This document shows, piece after piece, positions 11,375-20,748 of a DNA stretch of 64,000 bases. The translations under genes and the position numbers were made by a program. The notes under the pieces were generated by a model. It did not search any database. It worked only from the letters and a program-made list of their open reading frames with translations, and was not told the DNA's origin. The stretch is from positions 1,024,421 to 1,088,420 of the forward strand of contig NZ_KB849717.1 in the NCBI RefSeq assembly GCF_000368825.1, in the 5' to 3' direction. The number at the start of each line of letters is the position of its first letter. Position 1 is the stretch's first letter. Source of the DNA: Acinetobacter ursingii DSM 16037 = CIP 107286 (GTDB lineage Bacteria; Pseudomonadota; Gammaproteobacteria; Pseudomonadales; Moraxellaceae).

Positions 11375-12178
11375 TTATTGAATGAATCCCTGATAAATAA
11401 AATAAGTTCCAACGACGGTGAGTAAGCAAGCAAAACATTTTTTCAGCATGGCAGGTGACAACATATGCGCGACTTTTGCACCCAGTTTTGCGGTGATAAA
11501 ACTCATAATACTAATGCCTAAAAATGCATAAATATGGATATAACCAATGGCATTGGGAATATGAATATGCTGCTTTATACCAAACCACATAAAGCCGACT
11601 GCACCCGCAACCGCAATCGGTAAACCACATGCAGCAGAGGTGGCGACTGCTTTTTGCATGACCACGCCATTACGATTTAAGTAAGGTACAGTCAGACTTC
11701 CACCTCCAATCCCAAAAATCGCCGAGGCAATCCCAATGCCGCCACCTGCAAGCATTTGCATCGGCGCTGAAGGCAAGTGTCGTGTTTCATCCACGATCAC
11801 GTGGGCACCTTTAAACATTCGATACGCCACCCAAATCGCAAAAATTCCAATGATGATTTGCAGATTTTGTCCAGACAAAAGATCGGCAATGCCCGCTCCT
11901 AAAAAAGAACCAATCATCAGACCCGGTGCCAGATTGCGAAATACCTGCCATAACACCGCACCGCGTTTATGATGAGCCATCACCGAACTGATTGAGGTCA
12001 CAATAATGGTCGCCAGAGAAGTTCCTAGCGCCATATGCATAATGACCGCGGGATCATAATGAAGCTGGGTAAATACAATATAAAGAATCGGGACAATAAT
12101 TAATCCACCGCCCACACCAAACAAGCCCGCAGCAAATCCAGCGATTGCACCAATGGCTAAATATATGATTAACTCCAT
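11375..12178 (-). CDS. TSUP (TauE/SafE) family membrane transporter
   Basis: 267 residues from ATG 12178 (MELIIYLAIGAIAGFAAG). A GGA lies ten bases upstream, and a longer in-frame start would run into the divergent birA. It has about eight hydrophobic segments and the two internal glycine-rich repeats of the family, AAGLFGVGGGLIIVPIL near the N-terminus and ASAIFGIGGGSLTVPYL in the second half. TauE/SafE proteins export or import organosulfur anions such as sulfite, sulfoacetate or taurine products; the substrate here is unknown. It sits in the inner membrane and is divergently transcribed from birA with only ~30 bp between start codons. Confidence 0.88.
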   Translation of the reverse strand: MELIIYLAIGAIAGFAAGLFGVGGGLIIVPILYIVFTQLHYDPAVIMHMALGTSLATIIVTSISSVMAHHKRGAVLWQVFRNLAPGLMIGSFLGAGIADLLSGQNLQIIIGIFAIWVAYRMFKGAHVIVDETRHLPSAPMQMLAGGGIGIASAIFGIGGGSLTVPYLNRNGVVMQKAVATSAACGLPIAVAGAVGFMWFGIKQHIHIPNAIGYIHIYAFLGISIMSFITAKLGAKVAHMLSPAMLKKCFACLLTVVGTYFIYQGFIQ

Positions 12179-12208
12179 ACCTGATTTTCCAACTTTATAA
12201 AACTGAAC

Positions 12209-12976
12209 ATGGATGCAGAAACTCGTCAACTACGACAACGCTTAAGCGATGCTGGACAAGTGCCTGACATTGTTATTTTGAAACAAACGACCACATCGAC
12301 CAATGACGATGTCCGTGAATTGGCTCAAAAAAATATTTCGTCCATTTTGATCTGTAGCGAAACCCAGACGCAAGGGCGTGGGCAACATCAACGAGTATGG
12401 ATTTCCCCAAAAGGCAATATTTATCTCAGCACACTCATCAACTCACAGACACCTTTAGACGGTCGTTTAGCGCTTGAAGTTGCATTGAATATTTTGCAAA
12501 TGCCAAAGCTACAGGGTCTAAATCTGCAAGTCAAATGGCCGAATGATTTATATAGCCAACAAGGCAAATGGGGCGGAATTTTAGTTGAACCATTATCAAC
12601 ACATCAGGCCATCGTTGGAGTGGGTATCAATTTGTTTACCCCTGAATCACAAGATCCATTACAACCCATCAGCTCACTCACTGATTTTGGTCTAAACGAT
12701 CTTGATCGTATGGAAGTCATTGCACAGCTTTATCTGGCCATTCAGCAAGCCGCGCAATGGTTTGAGCATGGCTGTTACAATCTTGCAGAACGGTTCAATC
12801 ATCATGCCGCATTTATGCAGGAATTGGTTCATTTTGAACATCATCAAGGACAAGTGACAGGTCATTTTGAGGGCATTAATCAGGAAGGCGCTGTTCTTAT
12901 TTCAACGGATGGACAACAACAGGCATTCTATCAGGGTCGGATGCGTCGCATTGCAGTTCAGGATAACCAAATATGA
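12209..12976 (+). CDS. birA: Biotin-[acetyl-CoA-carboxylase] ligase, class I (no DNA-binding domain)
   Basis: 255 residues. It activates biotin to biotinyl-AMP and attaches it to the AccB lysine, which is needed for fatty acid synthesis. The active-site loop GRGQHQRVW (56-64, consensus GRGRxxRxW) and the KWPND motif (109-113) are present, followed by GGILVE and the C-terminal SH3-like cap (about 210-250). Compared with E. coli BirA (321 residues) the N-terminal helix-turn-helix is missing, so this enzyme should not repress biotin genes. The stop codon overlaps the coaX start (ATGA), so the two genes are translationally coupled. The ribosome site is weak. Confidence 0.92.
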   Translation: MDAETRQLRQRLSDAGQVPDIVILKQTTTSTNDDVRELAQKNISSILICSETQTQGRGQHQRVWISPKGNIYLSTLINSQTPLDGRLALEVALNILQMPKLQGLNLQVKWPNDLYSQQGKWGGILVEPLSTHQAIVGVGINLFTPESQDPLQPISSLTDFGLNDLDRMEVIAQLYLAIQQAAQWFEHGCYNLAERFNHHAAFMQELVHFEHHQGQVTGHFEGINQEGAVLISTDGQQQAFYQGRMRRIAVQDNQI

Positions 12977-13731
12977 AACAACTTTGGTTAGATGTAGGAA
13001 ATACTCGCCTTAAATACTGGATTACGGATTCAGATCAGATCATTGAACATGCTGCCGAATTACATTTACAGTCCCCTGCCGATTTATTACTCGGTTTAAT
13101 TCAACATTTTAAAACCCAAAAATTGCAGCAAGTAGGAATATCTTCGGTACAAGATCAAGTCAATAATCTGCGTATTCAGACCATTCTGAGTCAATTGGGT
13201 ATTCCCGTGATCTTTGCACGGGTGCATGAGGAATACGCAGGCTTACGCTGTGGTTATGATCATCCAGAACAACTGGGGATTGATCGCTGGTTACAGGTTT
13301 TGGCACTGGCAGAACCCGATCAACATTTTTGTATTATTGGTTGTGGAACCGCTTTAACGATTGATTTGAATAAAGGTTTGCAACATTTGGGCGGTTATAT
13401 TCTGCCAAATTTATATTTGCAACGTGACGCCCTCATTCAAAATACCAAAGGTATTAAAATCCCTGACTCAGCATTTGATAATCTTGAACCAGGTACAAAT
13501 ACGGTGGATGCAGTACATCATGGTATTTTATTGGGGCTATTAAGTGCTATTGAACATATTTTAAAACAATCACCAAGACAATTGGTACTGACTGGCGGTG
13601 ATGCCCCTCTGTTTGCCAAGTTTTTGCACAAATATCAGCCTCGTGTTGAGGAAGACTTGTTGCTCAAAGGCTTACAACGTTATGTCGCTTATGATTCGCT
13701 GAGCAAAGGACGTAATACATCCCAAAGTTGA
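12973..13731 (+). CDS. coaX: Type III pantothenate kinase
   Basis: 252 residues, ASKHA fold. It phosphorylates pantothenate in the first step of CoA synthesis. The N-terminal phosphate loop DVGNT (7-11) is typical of CoaX, as are [13 protein letters not shown] (pantothenate/ATP site) and the later GGYILPNL and TGGDAPLF motifs. In many CoaX proteins the second phosphate motif begins with Asp (DxGTAxT); here it reads GCGTALTID, so the first position is Gly. It overlaps birA by four bases. Its 3' end also overlaps the convergent hydrolase gene by 43 bp. Confidence 0.92.
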   Translation: MKQLWLDVGNTRLKYWITDSDQIIEHAAELHLQSPADLLLGLIQHFKTQKLQQVGISSVQDQVNNLRIQTILSQLGIPVIFARVHEEYAGLRCGYDHPEQLGIDRWLQVLALAEPDQHFCIIGCGTALTIDLNKGLQHLGGYILPNLYLQRDALIQNTKGIKIPDSAFDNLEPGTNTVDAVHHGILLGLLSAIEHILKQSPRQLVLTGGDAPLFAKFLHKYQPRVEEDLLLKGLQRYVAYDSLSKGRNTSQS

Positions 13732-14255
13732 GGAAAGGCTGTATAACCATCTTCCTGCATAAAATGTCCTGCCTGTTTGATTTCTAATAGTTGTGCATTC
13801 AGGCGTTGTCCCAAACGAATGCTCAACGGCGGCGGGACAAAAGGATCATTACTCGATAAAAAAACATAACGGCGTAGAATCTTTTGGCGTAGTAATTTAT
13901 CGTCCAATCGTTGTGACTCGATAAAAGTATCGAGCTCAGGGATTGCTTTGAGTTTTTCAGTAAAGCCTGAGACAAAGATGCCTGCTGCGATTGATGAATG
14001 TTGAAGGGATTTACTCAAAAAATTTAAACTCGATAGACAGCCTAAACTATGTGCCACAATAATGGTATTTTCATCAAGTACGCTACACTGTGCATTTAAA
14101 CATTCCTGCCAAACTTCTGGATCGGGATGTGCCGAATCGGCTAAAAAAATCCGTTCGGCTGTAGCGCCTGCTTGCTGGATATGTTGTTCGAGCCAAATAA
14201 ACCAGTGATCTTCAGGCACGGCTCGATAACCGTGAATAATATAAACATTTTTCAT
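13689..14255 (-). CDS. RBBP9/YdeN-family serine hydrolase
   Basis: 188 residues, a small alpha/beta hydrolase. The N-terminus [19 protein letters not shown] is the HGxxxxxxxxW start typical of the RBBP9/YdeN family. The nucleophile elbow is IVAHSLGC, and SSNDPFVPP and [10 protein letters not shown] supply the Asp and His of the triad. The substrate is unknown; family members are called esterases or dipeptide hydrolases without firm proof. The C-terminal codons overlap the end of coaX tail to tail. Confidence 0.85.
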   Translation of the reverse strand: MKNVYIIHGYRAVPEDHWFIWLEQHIQQAGATAERIFLADSAHPDPEVWQECLNAQCSVLDENTIIVAHSLGCLSSLNFLSKSLQHSSIAAGIFVSGFTEKLKAIPELDTFIESQRLDDKLLRQKILRRYVFLSSNDPFVPPPLSIRLGQRLNAQLLEIKQAGHFMQEDGYTAFPQLWDVLRPLLSES

Positions 14256-14346
14256 TTTTATTGTTCCCCAATACCCAATATTTTTTATTTAATTGATTCA
14301 GTTTAAAGGACACATCACCTGAAAAAAGTAGTGATTTTGTTGTGAT

Positions 14347-14370
14347 AAAAAAAGGCGCATCAAGCGCCTT
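14347..14370 (-). terminator. Rho-independent terminator of ffh
   Basis: On the minus strand AAAGGCGC-TTGAT-GCGCC is followed by seven T, 22 bp after the ffh stop codon. Confidence 0.9.
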
Positions 14371-14391
14371 TAGTGGTATGGAAAGAATCCA

Positions 14392-15801
14392 TTATTTTTT
14401 ATCGTCATTGCCGCCGAACAATGGTCCCATACCACCGCCGCCGCCAAATTGTTTCTGCATACCACCTAATGAACGTAACATTTTGCTCATGCCTGATGGA
14501 TTGGCAAATTTCTTCATCATTTTGGCCATTTGGCTGTGCTGTTTCAGCAGTTTATTAATCTCGGAAACATCCATACCACAACCTGCCGCAATACGTTTTT
14601 TACGGCTTGGGTTAATAATATCTGGATGCTTACGTTCTTTGGGTGTCATTGACTGAATAATGGCTTCCATTTTCTTGACTTGCTTTTCAGGATTAGCCTG
14701 CTCAATCGCCTGCTGAATACCTGAATTACTCATGCCTGGAAGTTTATCCAGAAAGCCCATCATGCCGCCCATTTTTTTCATTTGCTCAAATTGCATTAAC
14801 ATGTCTTCCAAATTGAAAGACCCGCCTTTTTGCAATTTTTTCGCCATTTTCTCGGCTTTTTCTTTGTCGATTTTGCGTTCGACTTCTTCGACTAGTGAAA
14901 GCACATCGCCCATGCCGAGAATACGCTGCGCGACACGTTCTGGATGGAATGGCTCAAGTGCATCGAGCTTTTCACCCATACCCAAGAACTTGATCGGCTT
15001 ACCCGTAATCGCACGAACTGAAAGTGCTGCACCACCACGCGCATCACCATCGGTTTTGGTCAGAATGACGCCCGTCAAAGGCAAAGCATCATTAAAGGCT
15101 TTGGCGGTATTTGCCGCATCCTGACCTGTCATGGCATCGACCACGAACAGGGTTTCAGTTGGCTTGACCGCTGCATGTAATTCTTTGATTTCGCCCATCA
15201 TGTCTTCATCGACATGTAAACGACCTGCGGTATCGACAATCAATACATCAGCAAATTTAATCTTTGCCTGCTCAATTGCACGATTGACAATATCAATCGG
15301 CTTTTCTGAAGCATCGGATGGAATAAAATCAGCACCGACTTCAGCGGATACCGTTTGTAACTGTTTAATTGCTGCTGGACGATAGACGTCCGCAGAAACA
15401 GTCATGACTTTTTTCTTTTGACGTTCTTTTAAGAATCGCGCCAGTTTTGCCGCAGTGGTGGTTTTACCCGCACCCTGCAAACCTGCCAGAAGTACAACCA
15501 CAGGAGGTTTGGCAGATAGATCAAGGCTTTCATTGGCCTCACCCATCATTTTGGTCAATTCGTCATAAACGATTTTGACAAAAGCCTGACCTGGGGAAAG
15601 CTGAGTCATGACTTCCTGACCCAATGCCTGTTCCTTAACTTTCGCGATAAATTCACGAGTTACAGGTAACGCAACATCAGCTTCAAGAAGCGCCATACGC
15701 ACTTCGCGTAAAGTATCTTTAATATTGTCTTCGGTCAGCTGCCCTGAGCCAGTAACATTTCTTAAACTCTGCGTGAGTCGTTCTGTTAAGGTATCAAACA
15801 T
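14392..15801 (-). CDS. ffh: Signal recognition particle GTPase Ffh
   Basis: 469 residues. Ffh with 4.5S RNA binds signal sequences of nascent membrane proteins and docks at FtsY. The N domain is a four-helix bundle (1-85). The G domain has G1 GLQGAGKT (107-114), DTAGR and TKTDGDARGG. The C-terminal M domain is methionine-rich (MLMQFEQMKKMGGMMGFL and QMAKMMKKF) and ends in a Gly-rich, lysine-ended tail. It is a single gene with its own terminator, divergent from the CcsA-like gene, an arrangement common in gammaproteobacteria. Confidence 0.98.
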   Translation of the reverse strand: MFDTLTERLTQSLRNVTGSGQLTEDNIKDTLREVRMALLEADVALPVTREFIAKVKEQALGQEVMTQLSPGQAFVKIVYDELTKMMGEANESLDLSAKPPVVVLLAGLQGAGKTTTAAKLARFLKERQKKKVMTVSADVYRPAAIKQLQTVSAEVGADFIPSDASEKPIDIVNRAIEQAKIKFADVLIVDTAGRLHVDEDMMGEIKELHAAVKPTETLFVVDAMTGQDAANTAKAFNDALPLTGVILTKTDGDARGGAALSVRAITGKPIKFLGMGEKLDALEPFHPERVAQRILGMGDVLSLVEEVERKIDKEKAEKMAKKLQKGGSFNLEDMLMQFEQMKKMGGMMGFLDKLPGMSNSGIQQAIEQANPEKQVKKMEAIIQSMTPKERKHPDIINPSRKKRIAAGCGMDVSEINKLLKQHSQMAKMMKKFANPSGMSKMLRSLGGMQKQFGGGGGMGPLFGGNDDKK

Positions 15802-15997
15802 TGCAAAATCCGCTAAAAATGGCCAGTTGCAAAAAAATCTTTCTCAAAATAGAAAATTTATGCATAGATGCTATAGGATACTGTAGTTCGCCGCGAATTT
15901 ATATCTTATGTAGATGAATTTTAGGGTCTGATGATATTCATTTATAATTAACACTGAATGATCGAATGAAGCTCCAACTCCCGAATAAAGGTTTGAC

Positions 15998-16807
15998 ATG
16001 ATTAGTCTTCCATTGGTTTACACCATTTTGGCACTCATCGCATATACCACCGCATTTTGGTATTTGTTTATGAGTCTGATGTCAAAACGTGAACCAAATC
16101 ATTGGTTTCTAGGCTTGATATTGGCTTTAGGTCTCATCTTGCATGCAGGTGTGCTGTCTCAGGATATGCTCACACCAATGGGAATTAATTATGATGTGTT
16201 TAATCTGATGTCGTTTACATCAGGTTTGATGTTGGTCTTAAGTCTGATTTTTAGTACTTTTCGTCCCACGCTTGCACTTAATTTGATCGGGATTCCTGTC
16301 GCAGCGATGGGTTTGATTCTTGGATTTGTCTTTAGCCAACCCAATCAATTTATGGAGCAGCATTCGCTCGGGCTAGATTTACATATTATTTTATCTTTAT
16401 CGGCTTATGCAGTTTTGCTGATGGCCACCATTCACTCTATTTTGATGTGGTTTCAAAATCAGGAACTGAAAAAGAAACAAAAAAGCCGTTTCTGGGTCAA
16501 TTTATTGCCTTCTTTTCAGGCGATGGAATCCTTATTATTTGATTTACTACGAACTGGCTTTGTATTACTTACCGTTGCGTTATTGTTTGGCTTCTTTACC
16601 ATTGATGACTTTTTCGGACAACATCTGGCGCATAAAACCGCGTTTAGTATCATTTCATGGTTTATTTACGGCGCGCTGTTGTTGGGTCATGCCAAATTTG
16701 GCTGGCGTGGAGAAAAGGCCATTCGTTTTACCTTAATCGGATTTATCCTGTTAGCGATTGGATTTATTGGCAGTAAATTTGTACTGGAAATGATTTTGCA
16801 TCGTTAA
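15998..16807 (+). CDS. CcsA/YpjD-like inner membrane protein (cytochrome c assembly family)
   Basis: 269 residues with about eight transmembrane segments. The last segments contain the family pattern around FGFFTIDDFFGQHLAHKTAFSIISWFIYGALL. His residues in HLAHK and near LLLGHAKFGWRG suggest haem or quinone contact as in CcsA/HemX proteins. The family sits beside ffh in many gammaproteobacteria and is called YpjD or HemX-like; its precise role is not settled. A strong hairpin terminator follows, so it is probably monocistronic. Confidence 0.85.
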   Translation: MISLPLVYTILALIAYTTAFWYLFMSLMSKREPNHWFLGLILALGLILHAGVLSQDMLTPMGINYDVFNLMSFTSGLMLVLSLIFSTFRPTLALNLIGIPVAAMGLILGFVFSQPNQFMEQHSLGLDLHIILSLSAYAVLLMATIHSILMWFQNQELKKKQKSRFWVNLLPSFQAMESLLFDLLRTGFVLLTVALLFGFFTIDDFFGQHLAHKTAFSIISWFIYGALLLGHAKFGWRGEKAIRFTLIGFILLAIGFIGSKFVLEMILHR

Positions 16808-16832
16808 TTTTTAAATTTGCAGCGCAGACTAG

Positions 16833-16870
16833 ACAGCGTTATACAGATGCCGTATAAACGCTGTTTTTAT
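16833..16870 (+). terminator. Hairpin terminator after the CcsA-like gene
   Basis: ACAGCGTTATAC and GTATAAACGCTGT form an imperfect 12-13 bp stem followed by TTTTTA. It ends 18 bp before the dusC start, so dusC would need a promoter overlapping it or depends on read-through. Confidence 0.75.
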
Positions 16871-16887
16871 TTTCAGGTAATGTTGAC

Positions 16888-17820
16888 GTGAAGCTAGTTC
16901 TTGCACCAATGGAAGGATTAACCGATCCAATTATGCGAGATGTGCTGACGCATACAGGCAGTTTTGACTGGTGCGTAACTGAATTTATTCGCGTCACAGA
17001 AAGCATTTTACCCGATCATGTCTATTATAATTATTGTCCTGAACTGCTCACCGATGGCAAAACGGCCGCAGGTACACCTGTCCATGTGCAATTTTTAGGA
17101 AATCATCCTGAAATGCTGGCGGCCAATGCAGCCAAAGTCGTAGAGCTAGGCGCACCTGCGATCGACCTAAATTTTGGCTGTCCTGCCAAAACCGTGAATC
17201 GGCATCGGGGTGGTTCGATTTTATTAGATGAACCCGATGTGGTGCACCTACTGGTCAAAGCCGTTCGGGATGCCGTCCCTGCACATATTCCTGTTTCTGC
17301 CAAAATGCGTCTGGGTTATCTGGATGAACACCATACGCTAGACAATGCCCATGCGATTGAAGATGCAGGTGCCAGTTGGCTTACCGTTCATGCCCGTACC
17401 AAAGCTGATGGTTATACCCCACCTGCTTATTGGGAAAAAATTCAGCCGATTCAAGATGCTTTAAACATCAATGTGATTGCCAATGGTGAGATTTGGAATA
17501 ATGCCGATGCCAAAGCTTGCCGGCAGCAATCAGCCTGTCAGGATTTGATGATTGGACGTGGTGCAGTAACAACACCAGATTTAACCTTATGTATTCGCCA
17601 AAATAGAGATGAAGCATTGCTTTCTTGGCAAGATTTAGTCGAATTACAACTGCGTTTTGTCAACGGTGCATTTAAGACTGAAATTGGCATGGTCGGACGT
17701 TATAAGCAATGGCTTGGCATGATGAGCAAAGCTTATCCTGAAGCCAAAGCGCTCTGGAATGAGATCAAACGGCTGAAAACGCTAGACGAGATTGTGGGAA
17801 AATTACAATCTCATCCATAA
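16888..17820 (+). CDS. dusC: tRNA-dihydrouridine(16) synthase DusC
   Basis: 310 residues from a GTG start that gives the canonical MKLVLAPMEGLTD beginning; AGG lies about ten bases upstream. This flavoenzyme (FMN, NADPH) reduces U16 of tRNA. The family motif LAPMEG opens the TIM barrel and the catalytic Cys98 is in NFGCPAKTVNRHRGG. VHARTKADGY and NGEIWN are FMN-phosphate elements. The N-terminal spacing CVTEFIRVTESILP matches DusC, while DusA and DusB differ there. Confidence 0.93.
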   Translation: MKLVLAPMEGLTDPIMRDVLTHTGSFDWCVTEFIRVTESILPDHVYYNYCPELLTDGKTAAGTPVHVQFLGNHPEMLAANAAKVVELGAPAIDLNFGCPAKTVNRHRGGSILLDEPDVVHLLVKAVRDAVPAHIPVSAKMRLGYLDEHHTLDNAHAIEDAGASWLTVHARTKADGYTPPAYWEKIQPIQDALNINVIANGEIWNNADAKACRQQSACQDLMIGRGAVTTPDLTLCIRQNRDEALLSWQDLVELQLRFVNGAFKTEIGMVGRYKQWLGMMSKAYPEAKALWNEIKRLKTLDEIVGKLQSHP

Positions 17821-17860
17821 TCTCTCAAGTGTTTGATAAGGCTAACTATCTAAATCCATC

Positions 17861-19054
17861 TTAATGTGGCTGAGGTTTAGTTTCACGATCGGCCAGATAG
17901 CATTTTGAGAAAATCAATCTTAAGGCATAGACGATCGCCATCAGAAAAACCCCTAAACCAATATGCGGGGAAATGGCAGGAATACAAAAAATGATCAGCG
18001 CGGTAATCGGATATAACCAGCGTCTAACGCCTGATAAATAAGGTAATTCATTTAACAGCCAAAGACTGGTGGTATAACCGAGTAAAGTCGCAGCCACGAT
18101 ATATTGCATAAATTGAGCGCTAACTTCTGCACGACCTAAGGCCACATCTACCGCGGCGGCCAATGCTGCACCCACTGCCGCAACACTGATAAAAATAAAA
18201 TAATGACCATAACCCCATAAAAATGCATGTTTGCTACTTTTGAGTAAATGATGCGCATCTCGATCAAAATATGCCCACCACATGGTGAACATCATCATCA
18301 AACCACCAACCATTAACAACATGATGTCGGTATGAACAATATGTGTGGCTAAATCATCTTGAATAGCTTTATAGCAAGCCACAACAGATTCACCCAATAC
18401 AATAATCGTCAATAATGAATAACGCTCTGCAATATGATGGGGATGCCACGAGGTTGGATTGCCCCATTCTGCGAAGATTGGCACAGCTAACTCAAGCACC
18501 AGCAACAATATAAACAGCTCAAGGGTAAAATTGATGGGCGAAAAATGAAAAAGTAGCCATCCCATTTGCACAAAGATAATGCCAAATGCATAACGCAGTG
18601 CCACCGTGCGATGCGCAGGATCATGCTTCGCTGCCCGAAACCATTGACTGACCAAAGCCAAACGCATAATGACATAACCAATAATAATAATATCAAAATC
18701 CTGATGATGAAAAACATCAGGAATACCTGCCGCCATGATTAATGAGCCTGTAATCTGTACAAAGGTCATCAGCCGATAAAACACATCATCATTGTCATAA
18801 GCAGAAGCGAACCAAGTAAAATTCATCCATGCCCACCACAGAGCGAAAAAAACCATAAAGTAATATGGCAATGCGCTTCCTAGATGATTTTCAATGATCG
18901 CATGATGTAACTGCTGACCCGCCTCAGCAATGGCAACGACAAAAATCAGATCAAATAACAGCTCAAGAGGCGTCGCGACTCGATGATTTTCTTTGGGATC
19001 ACGTGCAGCCACAGGACGCAGTGCTAAATGTTTTGAAGTTTTCAATAAGCCCAT
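17861..19054 (-). CDS. Low temperature requirement protein A (LtrA)
   Basis: 397-residue integral membrane protein with about ten hydrophobic segments. The family hallmark near the N-terminus is RVATPLELLFDLIFVVAIA, followed by FALWWAWMNFTWFAS and later ERYSLLTIIVLGESVVA. LtrA was first linked to growth at low temperature in Listeria; its biochemical role is unknown, and family members occur in many proteobacteria. The start region is basic and there is no cleavable signal peptide. Confidence 0.9.
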   Translation of the reverse strand: MGLLKTSKHLALRPVAARDPKENHRVATPLELLFDLIFVVAIAEAGQQLHHAIIENHLGSALPYYFMVFFALWWAWMNFTWFASAYDNDDVFYRLMTFVQITGSLIMAAGIPDVFHHQDFDIIIIGYVIMRLALVSQWFRAAKHDPAHRTVALRYAFGIIFVQMGWLLFHFSPINFTLELFILLLVLELAVPIFAEWGNPTSWHPHHIAERYSLLTIIVLGESVVACYKAIQDDLATHIVHTDIMLLMVGGLMMMFTMWWAYFDRDAHHLLKSSKHAFLWGYGHYFIFISVAAVGAALAAAVDVALGRAEVSAQFMQYIVAATLLGYTTSLWLLNELPYLSGVRRWLYPITALIIFCIPAISPHIGLGVFLMAIVYALRLIFSKCYLADRETKPQPH

Positions 19055-19163
19055 GGTTTAGATTTCTTTCTATTTTTTGTGATATCAGCCATTATTCTAA
19101 GCCAAATGGCACAGAAGGTTTAGCTCATTCAGCTTACGCAAGCCAACAAATGTGATTTCGATA

Positions 19164-19610
19164 TTACGGTTCTGCAAAAATATACAGCGGTTGTTGTTTC
19201 TCACAGTCAAAAGGCATTGACATATGTTCATGTACCACTTTCCATTTGCCTGATTCTTTGTAAAATCCAACAGTAGTACGACACCATGGTATATCTTCTG
19301 CCGAGGTCTGAGCATCGCCCAATACTTTAGAATAACAATGCAAAAACACCACTTGATCAGCGGCATAAATGGTTAATTTTCGTCGATGCACCTGAATATT
19401 GTCGCCAAAGTAGGGAAAACAATGTTGCCATAAGTTGCGATATGCATTCTTATCGTCTATTTGTAATGCAACATCAAAGACACACACATTTTCAGCATAA
19501 TCTTGTGTCATTTCATCCAGATCATACTGATTTAAAGCCTGATCCCATATTTGAGTTAAGGCTAAAACCTCAACAGCACTTTGTTGATGACCAATAATTT
19601 CGATTTCCAC
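19164..19610 (-). CDS. SnoaL/NTF2-like fold protein
   Basis: 148 residues from a GTG start (19608-19610) with AAAGG eight bases upstream. A cone-shaped alpha+beta fold of the SnoaL/ketosteroid isomerase superfamily is suggested by the helix WDQALNQYDLDEMTQDYAENVCVFD and the C-terminal strands TTVGFYKESGKWKVVHEHMS. WKVVHEHxS is a common ending of bacterial SnoaL-like proteins (YybH, calcium/calmodulin-like). The ligand is unknown. The gene stands alone between ltrA and the YegP gene. Confidence 0.75.
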   Translation of the reverse strand: MEIEIIGHQQSAVEVLALTQIWDQALNQYDLDEMTQDYAENVCVFDVALQIDDKNAYRNLWQHCFPYFGDNIQVHRRKLTIYAADQVVFLHCYSKVLGDAQTSAEDIPWCRTTVGFYKESGKWKVVHEHMSMPFDCEKQQPLYIFAEP

Positions 19611-19737
19611 TTGCAGACCTTTTATTGTTGTTATGACTCAATCAGCTTGGCAAAAAAGCAGAGTCTGCGCTAGCTTGAATTTGTGCAATTCAGGTAAATA
19701 ATCTGGTTGCATACTGATCTTTGTATGCGTAATCAAT

Positions 19738-19764
19738 AAAAAAACCACTGCAAGAGTGGTTTTA
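19738..19764 (-). terminator. Rho-independent terminator of the YegP-like gene
   Basis: Minus strand AAAACCACT / AGTGGTTTT stem followed by further T residues, 22 bp after the stop codon. Confidence 0.85.
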
Positions 19765-19785
19765 GTTTTGGATATGCCAAATAGC

Positions 19786-20130
19786 TTATGAATCAGCTAT
19801 AGTCAAATCTTTGATGGTCGTACTCGAACCATTGGTTTTAACTGACTCAATGCCTTTGTCTCGTGATTGTTCTGAGGCATAAAACTGGCTTGTTCCAATA
19901 ATCTGGTGATTTGCAGCTTTCAGATTAAAATACGGCTTTTCATTTTTTGCCGTTAATTTTTCATAGCAAGCCTCATCAGGACTATTATTTTGTACCGAAG
20001 CAATACCATTTTCGGCAGAGGCTTTAGCCTTATACAGCTCACTGGTTAAAATCACTTCGCCATTGCCTGCCTTCAATACAAAACGATATTGACCGTCTTT
20101 TGCCTTGCTCAACTCATACCATCCAGCCAT
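19786..20130 (-). CDS. YegP family protein (UPF0339/DUF1508 tandem repeat)
   Basis: 114 residues made of two copies of the ~48-residue DUF1508 unit: GWYELSKAKDGQYRFVLKAG and CYEKLTAKNEKPYFNLKAA begin the two units. Each continues with a segment like EVILTSELYKAKASAENGI or QIIGTSQFYASEQSRDKGI. The family forms a small pseudo-symmetric beta-rich dimer of unknown function. The duplication is visible within the chain. It has its own terminator and likely its own promoter. Confidence 0.9.
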   Translation of the reverse strand: MAGWYELSKAKDGQYRFVLKAGNGEVILTSELYKAKASAENGIASVQNNSPDEACYEKLTAKNEKPYFNLKAANHQIIGTSQFYASEQSRDKGIESVKTNGSSTTIKDLTIADS

Positions 20131-20274
20131 GATCCACCTCTTGTTGTGTTTTGTTCTAAACGTTGTTTTTAAACCCTATTTATGCAATATAAATGATTTC
20201 AGACTTGGAATCAGCTTATTTTTTATACTTTTTTATAGCTTAATCATGCCAATTTATAAAAAGCCATAGCTTGA

Positions 20275-20679
20275 TTAAAACTTTCGAAATATCACCTCTC
20301 CAGTAAAATTTAGACAGTCCTGAACACGTACTCTTTGAATAGGACTAAGTTCATCTAATGCAAAAAAAGTATATTCTGAATGTTCATGGCTTAACTGAAT
20401 CTCGGTGTGATCAGGCAACTGACAACGAAAAATACTGACGTGAGCATTAATATCGGTATGTAGATAAATTCCTGACAAATATTCAACCTGAACCATTACC
20501 CCTAGCTCTTCTTCACATTCACGTTGCAAGCCCTGCAATATGGTTTCTTCTGGATCAATCCCGCCACCTGGTAGTCCCCAAGAAAAGTTTGCATAAGTCG
20601 CTTTGAGCAACAGAACTTTTTCATCACTATTGATAATCACTGCATGTGCGCCAACCCGATAATGATCAGAAAACGCCAT
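20275..20679 (-). CDS. Nudix hydrolase
   Basis: 134 residues. The complete Nudix box spans residues 39-61, from GGIDPEE to RECEEELGV, which fits Gx5Ex7REUxEExGU and binds Mg2+ for hydrolysis of nucleoside diphosphates linked to another group. The preceding KATYANFSWGLPGGG is typical of small MutT/ADP-ribose-pyrophosphatase-like enzymes. The substrate cannot be deduced. Confidence 0.9.
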   Translation of the reverse strand: MAFSDHYRVGAHAVIINSDEKVLLLKATYANFSWGLPGGGIDPEETILQGLQRECEEELGVMVQVEYLSGIYLHTDINAHVSIFRCQLPDHTEIQLSHEHSEYTFFALDELSPIQRVRVQDCLNFTGEVIFRKF

Positions 20680-20717
20680 TCTAAGTTCCTTGTCCTCACG
20701 TCAAATCTGAAAATCAA

Positions 20718-20741
20718 AAAAAGGGAGGTTTCTCCCTTTTT
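20718..20741 (-). terminator. Rho-independent terminator of the yjdM gene
   Basis: GGGAG / CTCCC stem with A-run before and T-run after, located between yjdM and the Nudix gene. On the minus strand it follows yjdM by ~8 bp. Confidence 0.85.
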
Positions 20742-20748
20742 ATCGTGA

